Source of the DNA: Deltaproteobacteria bacterium | GTDB taxonomy: Bacteria > Desulfobacterota > Desulfarculia > Adiutricales > Adiutricaceae | Length of the DNA: 35,897 nt | NCBI GenBank assembly: GCA_031278475.1 | Contig: JAITKK010000092.1 | Coordinates: 1-35,897, forward strand | Direction of reading: 5' to 3' | Shown here: piece after piece, positions 1 through 8,541 of the stretch | Numbering within the stretch: the stretch's first letter is position 1 | Layout: every line of letters starts with the position of its first letter | The notes under the pieces: generated by a model | What the model saw: the letters and a program-made list of their open reading frames with translations, nothing else | What the model was told of the DNA's origin: nothing | The model's database searches: none | Made by a program: the position numbers and the translations under genes

Positions 1-1445
1 CATGTGCTTTGATTTTTGCTATCGCTTTTGGGTAACAAAGTCCCCCAGTCGTATTGAAGAGCGTTTTTACAAACGATATTGGCACTTTTCACAAGTGGCA
101 GATTTTTTGCAAAAATCCCAAATTGTTCGGAAAGTACCATATTCATTTGGTGATCAACCAACCACATCCCCACTTGGGCTATTTGGCACGGAAAATCCTC
201 ACATTCAATTCCATAAAATTGCGCCAAGGATACTTTGCAGGCAACATCTGGTATAAGAGGTTGCTGTGAGCGATACAGCAACTTAAGGATTTCCATCTCA
301 AGCTTTCTGATTTCACGATACGTAATTATCAAAAAGTTTCCGCAGCCGCAGGCAGGATCAAGGAATCTAATCTGACTGATTTTTGCGTGTAATTTTTCAA
401 GACCTTTGTTTGATGTCTTTACATTCTTGAATTCTTCCCAAAGTGCGTCTAAAAATAGGGGTTTTATTACTTTAAGTATATTTTCTTCAGAGGTGTAATG
501 CGCTCCTAGTTCCCGACGCCTTACCTTATCCATAACCCCTTGAAACATTGCTCCGAATATTGCAGGGCTAATGTTACTCCAGTTGAAATTTGTGCACTCA
601 ATCAGGAGTTTACGAATGTCAGAGTCAAAATCGGGCAAGGGTAAGGTATCTGCGAACAATTTGCCGTTCACATAAGTGAAATCCTTTAAGTCCTTGGAAA
701 TAAATGAATTTTGGAAGCGGCTTTTGTGTGGAGTGTTTAAGGTCTCAAATAACTTTTCCAATCGGAAGGAAAGATCTGAGCCATCCTTTTTTGATTTATC
801 TATAAAATTATAAAAACTGTCGTCATAAAATATCCCAGTATGATCGGCAAATAAGCAAAATAATAGGCGTACAAGATAAACTTCAAGGGCATGCCCTGTG
901 TAGTGATTCTTTCTTAGCTTATCATGTAATTGTGCCATTTTTTCAGCGGCTAAGACGTTAACTTCGGGTAATTCTTTTCGGGGACTTTTAGCCTCTAATC
1001 CTGTAATGTCGTAAAATAAATTGACGTTTCTGTGGAGAGCACTGATGTTAAAATGCCATCTCTCGTTAGTGGATAGACGATATACCTGCATCTTTTCAAA
1101 ATCGCAGACAACCCAAAGATCAGGTATGTCATCTTCTGGCAGATATTGCATGTAATTTTTTAATTGTACGTAGGCATAGTTCAAGTCTTTGCCTTTTGAT
1201 TTCATTTCAATGGCAATTTTGCCCTTCCACAGAAAATCAACTGATAGCTTTGATGCGAGATTAGGTCTTTTTACCGGAAACTCAAAACCGCCTTCTTTGT
1301 TGTCAATATCATGAATATTGACCCCAAAGGTTCCGAGTAAATCAGTTACGAAGCCCTGGCCCTCAGCAATTTCACGGCTTGCATCTTTCCAGTCTTTGGA
1401 AAATCGTATTGAGTTTTTCTGTATTTCTTCCCAAGCAAGCCCCAT
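1..1445 (-). CDS. MmeI-like type II restriction-modification enzyme (fused nuclease/DNA methyltransferase), N-terminal part
   Basis: This minus-strand frame stays open to the left edge, so the C-terminal half lies outside the window. Translated from the ATG at 1445, residues D70, E80 and K82 form a D-X9-E-x-K nuclease motif (VDFLWKGKIAIEMKSK), matching the N-terminal nuclease of MmeI-type enzymes. A helical linker follows, and then at about residue 363 the S-adenosylmethionine motif DPACGCGNFL of an N6-adenine methyltransferase. Such single-chain enzymes methylate one strand of their site and cut at a distance. The catalytic NPPF/Y motif and target-recognition domain would lie beyond position 1. 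The ATG at 1445 is preferred because GAGG lies 6 bases before it; the first ATG after the upstream stop is at 1457. The gene is much more AT-rich than the rest of the window, which suggests horizontal acquisition. YeeA-like methyltransferases are close relatives and remain possible. Confidence 0.85.
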   Translation of the reverse strand, partial: MGLAWEEIQKNSIRFSKDWKDASREIAEGQGFVTDLLGTFGVNIHDIDNKEGGFEFPVKRPNLASKLSVDFLWKGKIAIEMKSKGKDLNYAYVQLKNYMQYLPEDDIPDLWVVCDFEKMQVYRLSTNERWHFNISALHRNVNLFYDITGLEAKSPRKELPEVNVLAAEKMAQLHDKLRKNHYTGHALEVYLVRLLFCLFADHTGIFYDDSFYNFIDKSKKDGSDLSFRLEKLFETLNTPHKSRFQNSFISKDLKDFTYVNGKLFADTLPLPDFDSDIRKLLIECTNFNWSNISPAIFGAMFQGVMDKVRRRELGAHYTSEENILKVIKPLFLDALWEEFKNVKTSNKGLEKLHAKISQIRFLDPACGCGNFLIITYREIRKLEMEILKLLYRSQQPLIPDVACKVSLAQFYGIECEDFPCQIAQVGMWLVDHQMNMVLSEQFGIFAKNLPLVKSANIVCKNALQYDWGTLLPKSDSKNQST

Positions 1446-1514
1446 TTGGTGCCTCATAAATACTTAACTAATCCGGAACTCAAAATCGGCCATTATGACA
1501 ATAAATCGTAATAT

Positions 1515-1549
1515 GGCTATATATTTATATCGTTTGATGATATATAGCC
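1515..1549. promoter_or_regulatory. Inverted repeat upstream of the restriction-modification gene
   Basis: GGCTATATAT (1515-1524) and ATATATAGCC (1540-1549) are perfect 10-base arms around a 15-base spacer, 70 bases upstream of the restriction-modification start codon. The position suits an operator or promoter-overlapping repressor site for a toxic enzyme. No controller gene is visible in the window, so the role is inferred. Confidence 0.4.
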
Positions 1550-2373
1550 AGCTGAGGAATCCGCAAAATAATAAAAAATCCGAATAAGGTATGCTAAAAT
1601 TTGGCTATACAATAGCTGGTACTGCAAATCAATAACTGCGGCACAACAAAGATGGGTGCTTATGGCTTCAAATTTGCCTAAAACCACTTTATTCTAGCAA
1701 AATTCCAATTACAATCATAAAAACCAAGTTTTGTGATTTTGTTCCTCTCAAGAAAAACATCTTTTGGCAGTGTTTACATTAAGGTTTGTCTGTCAAAGGC
1801 CTGCCTTGGGTTCAGTAAGTACAAAAGGGCACAAAATTTGGTATGATCAGAAATATAGTGCACAATATTTGCGAAAGGTTTCCGTTAAAAAAGCAAATAT
1901 TGGGTTCTGCTTTTTATTAATAAAGCTCAAGTAGTTTATCAGTTTTTGAGGAAATTAAATAGCGACAAACATTTTGCAATTACTGACAAAACCCCAAAGG
2001 GCTAAACAATTTCAAATTGACAAGGATTTACATGCTTTGGATTACTGCATTTTGGAAGTAGGATTCTAGGATCTGCCCAAGCAAGATGTGGTAAAAAATT
2101 AAAAATATCCTCTATATATGGATTTTCATTTATGTAATTATCCCTTTGGTAATCTGCGGGAATCCGGTCCCGGCTTTGCACAATGATTATGGCGCGTTGC
2201 TAAAAGGCATATTCAAAGTAAGCTTATCCTGTATGATATATCGAGCTAGGCCCAAGCGGTGGTAGTGTGTCTTGTTTATCTGCATTCGTTTGGCAAGTGT
2301 CAAACATAAAAGTGAAAATCAAAGAAATGCCTCTGGTTATGTGTTAACGGGTCCAAAAAAGGCCCTTTCTAAC
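1550..2373. other. AT-rich non-coding region
   Basis: I find no credible gene on either strand: all frames are broken often by stops. The stretch separates the divergently oriented restriction-modification gene and the T6SS operon. It contains one clear inverted repeat, CAATATTTGC (1863-1872) with GCAAATATTG (1893-1902), which could be a hairpin or protein-binding site. Otherwise it looks like decayed or imported AT-rich DNA. Confidence 0.6.
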
Positions 2374-2402
2374 TTGACTTTTTACGTGATTTTTGCTAAT
2401 TT
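2374..2402 (+). promoter_or_regulatory. Sigma70-type promoter for the T6SS operon
   Basis: TTGACT (2374-2379) and TAATTT (2397-2402) are separated by exactly 17 bases. A transcript starting near 2409 would have a leader of about 60 bases before the tssE ATG at 2470. This placement also argues against the longer tssE frame that opens with TTG at 2272. Confidence 0.55.
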
Positions 2403-2469
2403 TAAACTAATTTTGAGGTTTGTTCCACAAGGGTTGCATCCCTTTTTTTTATCGGTAAGGCACTATATC

Positions 2470-2880
2470 ATGCGCTTAAGATTGCTGGAAAGGCTAAGGG
2501 CGGTAGAAAGGGGTGAGGCGCGCTCCGGAAACGAGATGGAGGCGCTAACCGCATCTTTGGAAAAGCACCTAGTGTTCATCCTCAACACACACCAAGGCAC
2601 ATCCCAGAGCGCACCCGATTTCGGGATGCCTGACTTCGTAAGCATAATGGGAAACAGCGATCTTGACAACATAAGGGAACTGACACAGATAATAACGGAC
2701 GTTATTGAAAAGTACGAGCCAAGGATTGGGAACGTCGAAGTCGGGTTCAACCAAAGCACCAAGGATACCGGCGTGCTAGATTTTACCCTGAATTGCTCCA
2801 TGATTGTAAATGGGGTCAGGCGGGATCTCTTCTTCAACACACTTATAACCCCTGACGGCTCCGTTAGGGTCAGGAAATAG
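2470..2880 (+). CDS. tssE: T6SS baseplate protein TssE (gp25-like)
   Basis: TssE is the gp25-like wedge protein of the T6SS baseplate and works in the cytoplasm at the base of the contractile sheath. The 136-residue product has the family layout. An N-terminal helix (LRLLERLRAVE) is followed by a segment of TssE type (SLEKHLVFILNTHQGTSQS), then the FGMPDF motif, then the gp25 core ending in a strand that carries LITPDGSVRVR. The ATG at 2470 is chosen because GGTAAGG precedes it, the protein then starts where TssE proteins normally do, and a good promoter lies just upstream. The frame extends back to a TTG at 2272, but that part is AT-rich and unlike the family. It is the first gene of the T6SS run; a 92-base gap separates it from tssF. 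Confidence 0.9.
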   Translation: MRLRLLERLRAVERGEARSGNEMEALTASLEKHLVFILNTHQGTSQSAPDFGMPDFVSIMGNSDLDNIRELTQIITDVIEKYEPRIGNVEVGFNQSTKDTGVLDFTLNCSMIVNGVRRDLFFNTLITPDGSVRVRK

Positions 2881-2934
2881 AGCCTTTCCCTCGCACACAT
2901 CGGGCTGCGGGGCGAGCGCCAACAAGTCATGGGC

Positions 2935-2955
2935 GCGGCAAAGAGTTGTTGCCGC
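2935..2955 (+). promoter_or_regulatory. Hairpin just before the tssF start
   Basis: GCGGCAA (2935-2941), a 7-base loop and TTGCCGC (2949-2955) form a perfect 7-bp stem ending 17 bases before the tssF ATG. The tssF ribosome-binding site is weak. The hairpin may adjust tssF translation relative to tssE or act as an RNA-processing site. There is no T-run, so it is not a typical terminator. Confidence 0.35.
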
Positions 2956-2972
2956 TACCAATGGATATTTGA

Positions 2973-4682
2973 ATGCTCAAGAACTACTACCAGGAGGAAC
3001 TGGACTTGGTCAGGGAGCTTGCCCAGGAGTTCTCCAGGGACAACCCCGCCATAGCCTCGCTCTTGGGCGCGAAAGGCGACGACCCGGATGTCGAGAGGCT
3101 CTTGGAAGGGGTCGCCTTCATGTCCTCCTTGGTGCGACAGAGCCTTGACGAGGGGTTCCCCCAGCTCATCCAGTCCTTGCTCCAGCTTCTGTATCCCCAG
3201 GCCCTGCTCCCCACCCCAAGTTACACCATGATGCTCTTCCAAGTGGCCCAGGGCTTCATCGAGTCCATAAACCTAAGGGCCGGGTCCGAGGTTGCCTCCG
3301 TGGCCATAGGGGGCGCCAAGGCGAGGTTCACCACAACCGACGACCTGTGGATACTTCCGGCTGCCGTACAGTCCGTGACGGACGAGAGATCCGCGGGCGC
3401 GGTCAAGGTGACGCTTGTAATCAAGTCCCCGGCCCCTTTGGCCTCTTGGCTCCCCGAAAAGCTCTCGATTTACTGCGCTGGGGAGTTTGCGGCTGCCAGC
3501 GAGCGGCGCAGGCTCCTTCTGCAGCACTCTGCGCGGGTGGAGGCCGGGACCATCGGCCAGACGGTCCCTTTGCCCAAGGGATCCCTTGAGCCCGGAGGCC
3601 TTAAGAGCACTCCCGGGAAGCCGCTTACCGAGAGGCTCTCCCACGCGCTTTCCATCATGCAGGAGTATTTCGCGGTGCCCCACAAGTTCCTCTTCCTGGA
3701 GCTTTCCGGGATACGGGAGCGGGTGAACCTGGCGGACAACGAGCTCAGGCTGGTCTTCGTGCTGGACGGCTTCAAGGGGGCCCTCCCCAGCCTCAGGCCC
3801 GAGCACTTCCTCTTAAACGTCGTCCCGGCGGTGAACGTATTCCGGCACCAGGCCATCCCCATCATCGTGGACCACAAGAAGCACGAGTACCTCCTGCGAC
3901 CCCAGGACAGTGAGAGCGAACGCATATCCATCTACCGGGTGCTGGAGGTCTCAAGCCGTGCCCAGGACGGCTCGGTCAAGCCATACCTCCCCTTCGAGCA
4001 GGTGGCCAACAGGGAGAAGGGCTATGGCTGCTACACCGTGTCCGTGAGGAAGTCGCCCATATCGGGGCTGGCCCAGCACTTCATAGGCATGCACTACCTA
4101 AAGGACAGCACCCTCGGAAGGGAGACCCTGTCGGTCGGCCTGGAGTGCAACAACCTGGGGCTCACGGAGCAGATCCGCACCGGGGAGATAAACCAGCCCA
4201 CCGACAGCTCGCCAGCCATGGCCAGGTTCTTCAACATAATACCGCCCACCCGCCATGTGGGGCAGCTGGGCTCCGACAGCCAGTCCTGGACCATTTTGTC
4301 CCACCTGCACGTGAACCTGGCCCCGGTGCTGGATGCGGAGTCCCTGAGGGAGCTTCTGGGCCAGTACTCCCTGCCGGGGGACACGGACATGGGAAGGAAG
4401 CTGGGCAACCGCAAGCGCATAGAGGCCATCCAGGACCTCTCACTTAGGAGGGAGGATCACTTCGTGAGGGGGAGGCCCATCCACGGCTACCGCCTGGAGC
4501 TGACACTGGATCAGTCCGGCTTCGCTTCCATGGGCGATCTCAGGCTCTTCGGGGACGTGCTGGATCACTTTTTGGGCCTTTTCCATCACCTGAACACCTA
4601 CTCGAGACTCAGCATCATCGAGAAGAACAGCAGGGAGGTCATAAGTTGGGTCCCGAGACTGGGTACGAGACGGCTGATCTGA
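2973..4682 (+). CDS. tssF: T6SS baseplate protein TssF (ImpG/VasA family)
   Basis: TssF is the large wedge protein that, with TssG, TssE and TssK, forms the T6SS baseplate in the cytoplasm. The 569-residue product begins with the characteristic TssF N-terminus: MLKNYYQEELDLVRELA, then FSRDNPAIASLLG and DPDVERLLEGVAFM. Next come the helix with LIQSLLQLLYPQALLPTPSY and the long beta-rich body. The length is slightly below the usual 580-630 residues. The ATG at 2973 is the only sensible start: the frame has no upstream extension resembling the family. Its 3' end overlaps tssG by 37 bases in a different frame, which suggests coupled translation and fits the known stable TssF-TssG complex. Confidence 0.95.
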   Translation: MLKNYYQEELDLVRELAQEFSRDNPAIASLLGAKGDDPDVERLLEGVAFMSSLVRQSLDEGFPQLIQSLLQLLYPQALLPTPSYTMMLFQVAQGFIESINLRAGSEVASVAIGGAKARFTTTDDLWILPAAVQSVTDERSAGAVKVTLVIKSPAPLASWLPEKLSIYCAGEFAAASERRRLLLQHSARVEAGTIGQTVPLPKGSLEPGGLKSTPGKPLTERLSHALSIMQEYFAVPHKFLFLELSGIRERVNLADNELRLVFVLDGFKGALPSLRPEHFLLNVVPAVNVFRHQAIPIIVDHKKHEYLLRPQDSESERISIYRVLEVSSRAQDGSVKPYLPFEQVANREKGYGCYTVSVRKSPISGLAQHFIGMHYLKDSTLGRETLSVGLECNNLGLTEQIRTGEINQPTDSSPAMARFFNIIPPTRHVGQLGSDSQSWTILSHLHVNLAPVLDAESLRELLGQYSLPGDTDMGRKLGNRKRIEAIQDLSLRREDHFVRGRPIHGYRLELTLDQSGFASMGDLRLFGDVLDHFLGLFHHLNTYSRLSIIEKNSREVISWVPRLGTRRLI

Positions 4683-5758
4683 TTGGGGAGCTCCAAAGGG
4701 ACCCCAAGGGATTCTCCTACTTCCAGGCCCTGAGGCTGCTCTTCAGGGCCCATGCCGGGAAGGGTGCGCCCCAGGACCGTGCTTCCTCTTTGGCCTTTTT
4801 CCTCCGCAACGCCGTGAGGGTGAGGGCCGAGGTTGATTTGGGCTTTCCGGGCTCGGACATCACCGAGGTCAAGTGGGCCCAACCCAGCTGGAAGGGGAAG
4901 GATCCCTTCCACAGGCTAACCGTCACCTTCATGGGGCTCTACGGCTCCGCCTCCCCGCTCCCGCCCTTCTACGGGAGGGAGGTCCTGGAGGATGTCCTGG
5001 ACGACATGGGTGGGATCCGGGGCTTTTTTGACCTTATCTCCTACTTCAGCTACCGCAACCACGCCCACGCCCTGTTCTTAGGGAACATAGCCTCAAGGAT
5101 CCTTGAGGCCGCCGACGGCTTCACCCGGCTGATGCTCAGATCGTTTCTGGGGGTGCCGCATGCGGCCATGAGGCGGATCATTGGCAGAAGGGACCAGGAC
5201 CTTCCCTACCTGCAGCTCTTCGCGACCAAGCTGCGCCACGCCCCTGGCCTGGTAACCTACCTTAGCGGAAGGCTTGGCGGCCAGGAGCTGGACCTTGAGG
5301 AGTGCGTCCCCAGGACGCTCGACATCCCCGTTGGCCAAAGGGCGAGGCTGGGCCACGACAGCGCCTCCCTGGGGGAGACCGCCATGCTGGGCCGCCATGC
5401 GACCGACCTTACCGGCAAGTTCAGGATTGTGCTGAAGGTCTCCGACATGGAGGGCTTGGAGGACTTCATGCCGGGTGGCGCAAAAAGGAAGGTCCTGGAG
5501 GAGGCCCTTGCCCGCTACGTGGACTCCCCGCTGGAATGGGACGTGCTGGTATCCTTGGGCGAGGGGAGCCTCGAGGGCTTCACCCTGGGCTCCAAGAAGC
5601 GGCCTTTGGGCATATCCACCTTCCTTTCCCCTAGGAAGAGCGACTCCAAGGACATCCTGAGCCCGGCCATGGCAAAGGAACTCTTGTCCCGGGACCCGGC
5701 ATCCGGCTTCCGGAAGGATTACGGGGCACCTTCTGCCAACCAGGGGGCAAGGGCTTGA
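4646..5758 (+). CDS. tssG: T6SS baseplate protein TssG (ImpH/VasB family)
   Basis: TssG pairs with TssF in the baseplate wedge. The 370-residue product carries the family's early motif around FSYFQALRLLFRAH (residues 23-36). The conserved TVTFMGLYGSASPLPPFY segment follows near residues 91-108, and then the FFDLISYFSYRNHAHALF stretch. The start codon is TTG at 4646. It is preferred because GGGAGG sits 7 bases upstream, inside the end of tssF, giving a strong ribosome-binding site and a 37-base overlap. The stop codon overlaps the TTG start of tssJ. The C-terminal tail after about residue 340 is low in recognisable structure. Confidence 0.93.
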   Translation: MGPETGYETADLIGELQRDPKGFSYFQALRLLFRAHAGKGAPQDRASSLAFFLRNAVRVRAEVDLGFPGSDITEVKWAQPSWKGKDPFHRLTVTFMGLYGSASPLPPFYGREVLEDVLDDMGGIRGFFDLISYFSYRNHAHALFLGNIASRILEAADGFTRLMLRSFLGVPHAAMRRIIGRRDQDLPYLQLFATKLRHAPGLVTYLSGRLGGQELDLEECVPRTLDIPVGQRARLGHDSASLGETAMLGRHATDLTGKFRIVLKVSDMEGLEDFMPGGAKRKVLEEALARYVDSPLEWDVLVSLGEGSLEGFTLGSKKRPLGISTFLSPRKSDSKDILSPAMAKELLSRDPASGFRKDYGAPSANQGARA

Positions 5759-6831
5759 GGCACGTACCCGGACATTCCCATGTATCGGCAAAGGGCAAGG
5801 CCACGCTCAAGGCCACGCACATGGCCACGCACATGGCCACGCTCTTGGCCGCTCTTATGGCCGTCCTCATGCTCACGGCCTGCGGGCCCAAGGTCCCGTC
5901 GCCCGTCCCGCCCCCCGGGGCCCCTGCCAAGAGCCCTGGGGCCTTGGAGTACGCCTACTCCCCAGGCGGCATAGGCATAGGCATAATGAGCGACCCTGAC
6001 CTGAACATCACAGAGGATGTACCCACCGCCCTGAGCATCTGCATCTACCAGCTGAGCGACACGTCCTGGTTCCAAGGCAACATTTCCACCTCCCAGGGTC
6101 TGACCGAGCTGCTTGCCTGCCCTCCCAAGCCAGCGGCCCTTGTGCCCGGGGGGCCGGCACCCACGCCTCCCGCTGGTGTCGTCAGCGCCGAGCGCAGGCT
6201 CATACAGCCAGGGCAGAGCATGGATCTTTCCCTTGACCGCATGGTGGGCACCAAGTTCGTGGGGGTTGTCGGTGGTTACAGCGCGCTAACGGCCCCGGGT
6301 TCGGCATCCGTCCTGGCTATCCCCTACATCATGAACAACAAGCTCTTTCGCGCGAACACCTACGAGCTTGTGGAAATGAGGGCCTGGCTCATTTTAAAGC
6401 GGCAGTCGCTTGCCTTCTTCCTCAAGGACAAGGCCACCTACGACAAGAAGACCGCCGACTTCCTGCCACCCAGCAAGCCGGAGCCCCCGGCCTACTGTCC
6501 TGTATGCGCCGAACAGGCGGCAGCGGCTGCCGCCCAAGAGGGAGCTGTCCCAGCCCCGCCAGTGGTTGTCCCGGCCCAGCAGGGGGTTGTTCCGGCCCAG
6601 CAAGGTGCTGTCCCGGCCCAGCAGGGAGCTGTCCCGGCCCAGCAAGGAGCTGTCCCGGCCCAGCAGGGGGTTGTTCCTGGCCAGCAGGGAGCTGTCCCGG
6701 CCCAGCAGGGGGTTGTCCCGGCCCAGCAGGGGACACTCCCACCGCCGCCTTTGGGTGGTGCTGCCAGGACCTCTGGGGCAGCTACCAACCCGGTGGGGGT
6801 CACGCCCACCAGAAGCTCGCAGCCGAGGTGA
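5755..6831 (+). CDS. tssJ: T6SS outer-membrane lipoprotein TssJ with a repetitive Pro-Gln tail
   Basis: TssJ is the lipoprotein that tethers TssM to the outer membrane. The signal sequence has basic residues (K13, K15, K19), a hydrophobic run and the lipobox LTAC with Cys43. Gly44 at +2 fits outer-membrane sorting. The TssJ beta-sandwich follows, with ALSICIYQL near residue 100 and FVGVVGGYSAL near residue 167. It ends near residue 230. The TTG start at 5755 is preferred because it overlaps the tssG stop and keeps the basic n-region; the first ATG is at 5821. Unusually, residues 271-326 are eight heptads of the type (A/V)VPAQQG, followed by a Pro-rich end. Typical TssJ proteins are about 150-190 residues, so this one is roughly twice normal length. 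A 311-base spacer separates it from tssK. Confidence 0.85.
   Translation: MRHVPGHSHVSAKGKATLKATHMATHMATLLAALMAVLMLTACGPKVPSPVPPPGAPAKSPGALEYAYSPGGIGIGIMSDPDLNITEDVPTALSICIYQLSDTSWFQGNISTSQGLTELLACPPKPAALVPGGPAPTPPAGVVSAERRLIQPGQSMDLSLDRMVGTKFVGVVGGYSALTAPGSASVLAIPYIMNNKLFRANTYELVEMRAWLILKRQSLAFFLKDKATYDKKTADFLPPSKPEPPAYCPVCAEQAAAAAAQEGAVPAPPVVVPAQQGVVPAQQGAVPAQQGAVPAQQGAVPAQQGVVPGQQGAVPAQQGVVPAQQGTLPPPPLGGAARTSGAATNPVGVTPTRSSQPR
6565..6732 (+). repeat. 21-bp coding tandem repeat in tssJ (8 units)
   Basis: Eight consecutive 21-base units encode (A/V)VPAQQG heptads; the sixth has Gly for Ala. The units are nearly identical at the DNA level, so copy number is likely to vary between strains by slippage or recombination. 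The encoded tail would be an extended, flexible periplasmic segment. Confidence 0.9.
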
Positions 6832-6976
6832 GACAGGGGGTATCCAGGTATCCGTTATGTTCTTATCCTTTCCTATGAGGCCTTTGGGTTTGGGTAATTT
6901 GAAAGTTGGAAATTTTGACGATTGGGTGGTTTCAAAGTTGGAAAGTTGTGATTTCCGATAGTTTCATGTTTTAGAA

Positions 6977-7080
6977 GCTCTCTTGCGCTTTGAGAGCGGG
7001 AACGGCCTTTTTGGTTCTGGAAATGGTTATGCGCGTATGTTGTCGGCCTAAGCCCGATACGGCAACAATCGCAAGAGAGC
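6977..7080. repeat. Long-range inverted repeat in the tssJ-tssK spacer
   Basis: The 311-base spacer between tssJ and tssK holds no gene. GCTCTCTTGCG (6977-6987) and CGCAAGAGAGC (7070-7080) are a perfect 11-base inverted pair about 100 bases apart, enclosing weaker internal pairings near 7040-7066. GCTCTC can also pair locally with GAGAGC (6992-6997), so two alternative folds are possible. Upstream lie two copies of AAAGTTGGAAA (6902-6912 and 6934-6944), 32 bases apart. It could be a structured leader for tssK or a small non-autonomous mobile-element remnant. Confidence 0.45.
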
Positions 7081-7142
7081 GTTTATCCTGGCCCCTTGGG
7101 CTTTAAGCAGCCTGCCCTGCCAATCCGCGGACGGAGGAACCG

Positions 7143-8537
7143 ATGAGCAACAAGCGACCAATCTTCTGGCGGCAGGGGACCTTCCTGGAGCCCCAGCACT
7201 TCCAGCTTCTGGAGCTGCAGCAGAGAAACGACCTTTCCGCCTTCCTTGGCGCGGTCATCCCCTGGCCCTGGGGGTTCACGTCCCTGAAGCTGAACGACGA
7301 CGCCCTCCAGAACTACGATTTGGAGATCCTGGAGCTCGATCTTTGGCTCCCGAACGGGAGGAGGCTGGTGCTCCCGGACAACGTGTTGATCCGATCACAG
7401 TCTTTCAGGAAGGTCTGGACGAACCCTGACGAGCACCTGGAGGTCGCGCTCACCATCCCGCATTTCTCGGAAACGACGCCAAATGTGGTGCCCGAGTCCT
7501 TGGAGGGCAGCCAGCCGGAGGCGGCCGAGCGGCTGTTCACGGCCCTGGTGCCCCAGAAGGGCACCCCGGATCTCCTTGGCGACGGGCCGCCCTCCATGAT
7601 GGACACGCTCCAGTACAACGCGACGCTTGTCTTCGGGGCGGACGCCAAGGGCAAGAAGGAGGGCCACTACATAATCCCGCTCGCAAGGCTCTACAGGGAG
7701 GGGGAGCGGCCCAGGCTTACGACCTTCCAGCCGCCCACGCTTAACATCTGGCCGGAGAGCCCGCTCCACCAGGTGATGGTGGACATAGGGGAGCTTGTGA
7801 GGGCCAAGGCAAGGCAGCTGGAGGAGTTCAAGGTGAGCCCCGCCCAGACCAGGACCCAAGGGAGCGGAGGCTCGAGCTTGTCGCTTGTGATATCGCTTGT
7901 GATTATCTCAAGGCACATCTCAAGGCTCCACAACCTCGCATCCTCGTCGGCACTTCACCCCTACCATGCCTTCGGCGCCTTGAGGGAGTTGGTCGCCGAC
8001 TTGACCATATTCGCTCCAGGCATATCCGCCCTGGGGGAGCCGCTCAACGACACGGGGAAGGCCCTTCCCCCTTACGACCACATGGATCCCTACCCCAGCT
8101 TCCTTGAGACCAGGAACCTCGCCTCAAGGCTCCTGGACACCATAAACCCGGGCCCCGAGCTCAACCTCAGCTTCAGGCGCGACCACGATCGTTTCCACCT
8201 GGACTTCCCGGCCTGGATGGACATGAACTTTGTCTGCTGGGTCTCGCTCCACCAGGAAGGGGCCCTGGCCGAGGCAGGGGCCTCCCTTGTGTCCTACGGG
8301 AAATTGTCCTCCCCCGCGAGGCTTGACAGCATACTGGGCTACAACCTCCCGGGCATAGCCCTCACACCTTTGAAGGGGGCCCCTGTGGGGCTCCCCAGGA
8401 AGCCCGACACCACCTACTTCGCAATCAGGCGGGAGGACCCGCTCTGGGAGGAGGCTTTGAAGTCGGGGCATCTCACCCTGTTCTGGGACAACGCCCCGGA
8501 GCAGTGCACCCTCTCGCTGATGGGGAACAGGATCTAG
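7143..8537 (+). CDS. tssK: T6SS baseplate-membrane adaptor TssK
   Basis: TssK is the trimeric cytoplasmic adaptor that links the baseplate wedges to the TssL/TssM membrane complex. The 464-residue product starts with the family's signature: a WRQGTFLEPQHFQLLE segment at residues 9-24, followed by a PWPWGF stretch. It then has the phage-receptor-binding-like body and the helical bundle around residues 240-300. Length is normal for TssK (about 440-460). The ATG at 7143 has GGAGG 6 bases upstream. tssL follows after only 4 bases, so the two are co-transcribed. Confidence 0.95.
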   Translation: MSNKRPIFWRQGTFLEPQHFQLLELQQRNDLSAFLGAVIPWPWGFTSLKLNDDALQNYDLEILELDLWLPNGRRLVLPDNVLIRSQSFRKVWTNPDEHLEVALTIPHFSETTPNVVPESLEGSQPEAAERLFTALVPQKGTPDLLGDGPPSMMDTLQYNATLVFGADAKGKKEGHYIIPLARLYREGERPRLTTFQPPTLNIWPESPLHQVMVDIGELVRAKARQLEEFKVSPAQTRTQGSGGSSLSLVISLVIISRHISRLHNLASSSALHPYHAFGALRELVADLTIFAPGISALGEPLNDTGKALPPYDHMDPYPSFLETRNLASRLLDTINPGPELNLSFRRDHDRFHLDFPAWMDMNFVCWVSLHQEGALAEAGASLVSYGKLSSPARLDSILGYNLPGIALTPLKGAPVGLPRKPDTTYFAIRREDPLWEEALKSGHLTLFWDNAPEQCTLSLMGNRI

Positions 8538-8541
8538 GGCC

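Noticed and set aside
2-269. Two plus-strand frames of 71-84 codons at the left edge
   Set aside because: They are antisense to the clear restriction-modification gene, whose minus-strand frame carries recognisable motifs.
2165-2180. Possible sigma54 site (GG-N10-GC with TTTGCA)
   Set aside because: Only the GG and TTTGC parts match; the TGGCACG side is poor, and a better sigma70 site lies closer to tssE.
2272-2469. N-terminal extension of tssE from a TTG at 2272
   Set aside because: It is AT-rich, unlike TssE, lacks a ribosome-binding site and contains the promoter at 2374-2402.
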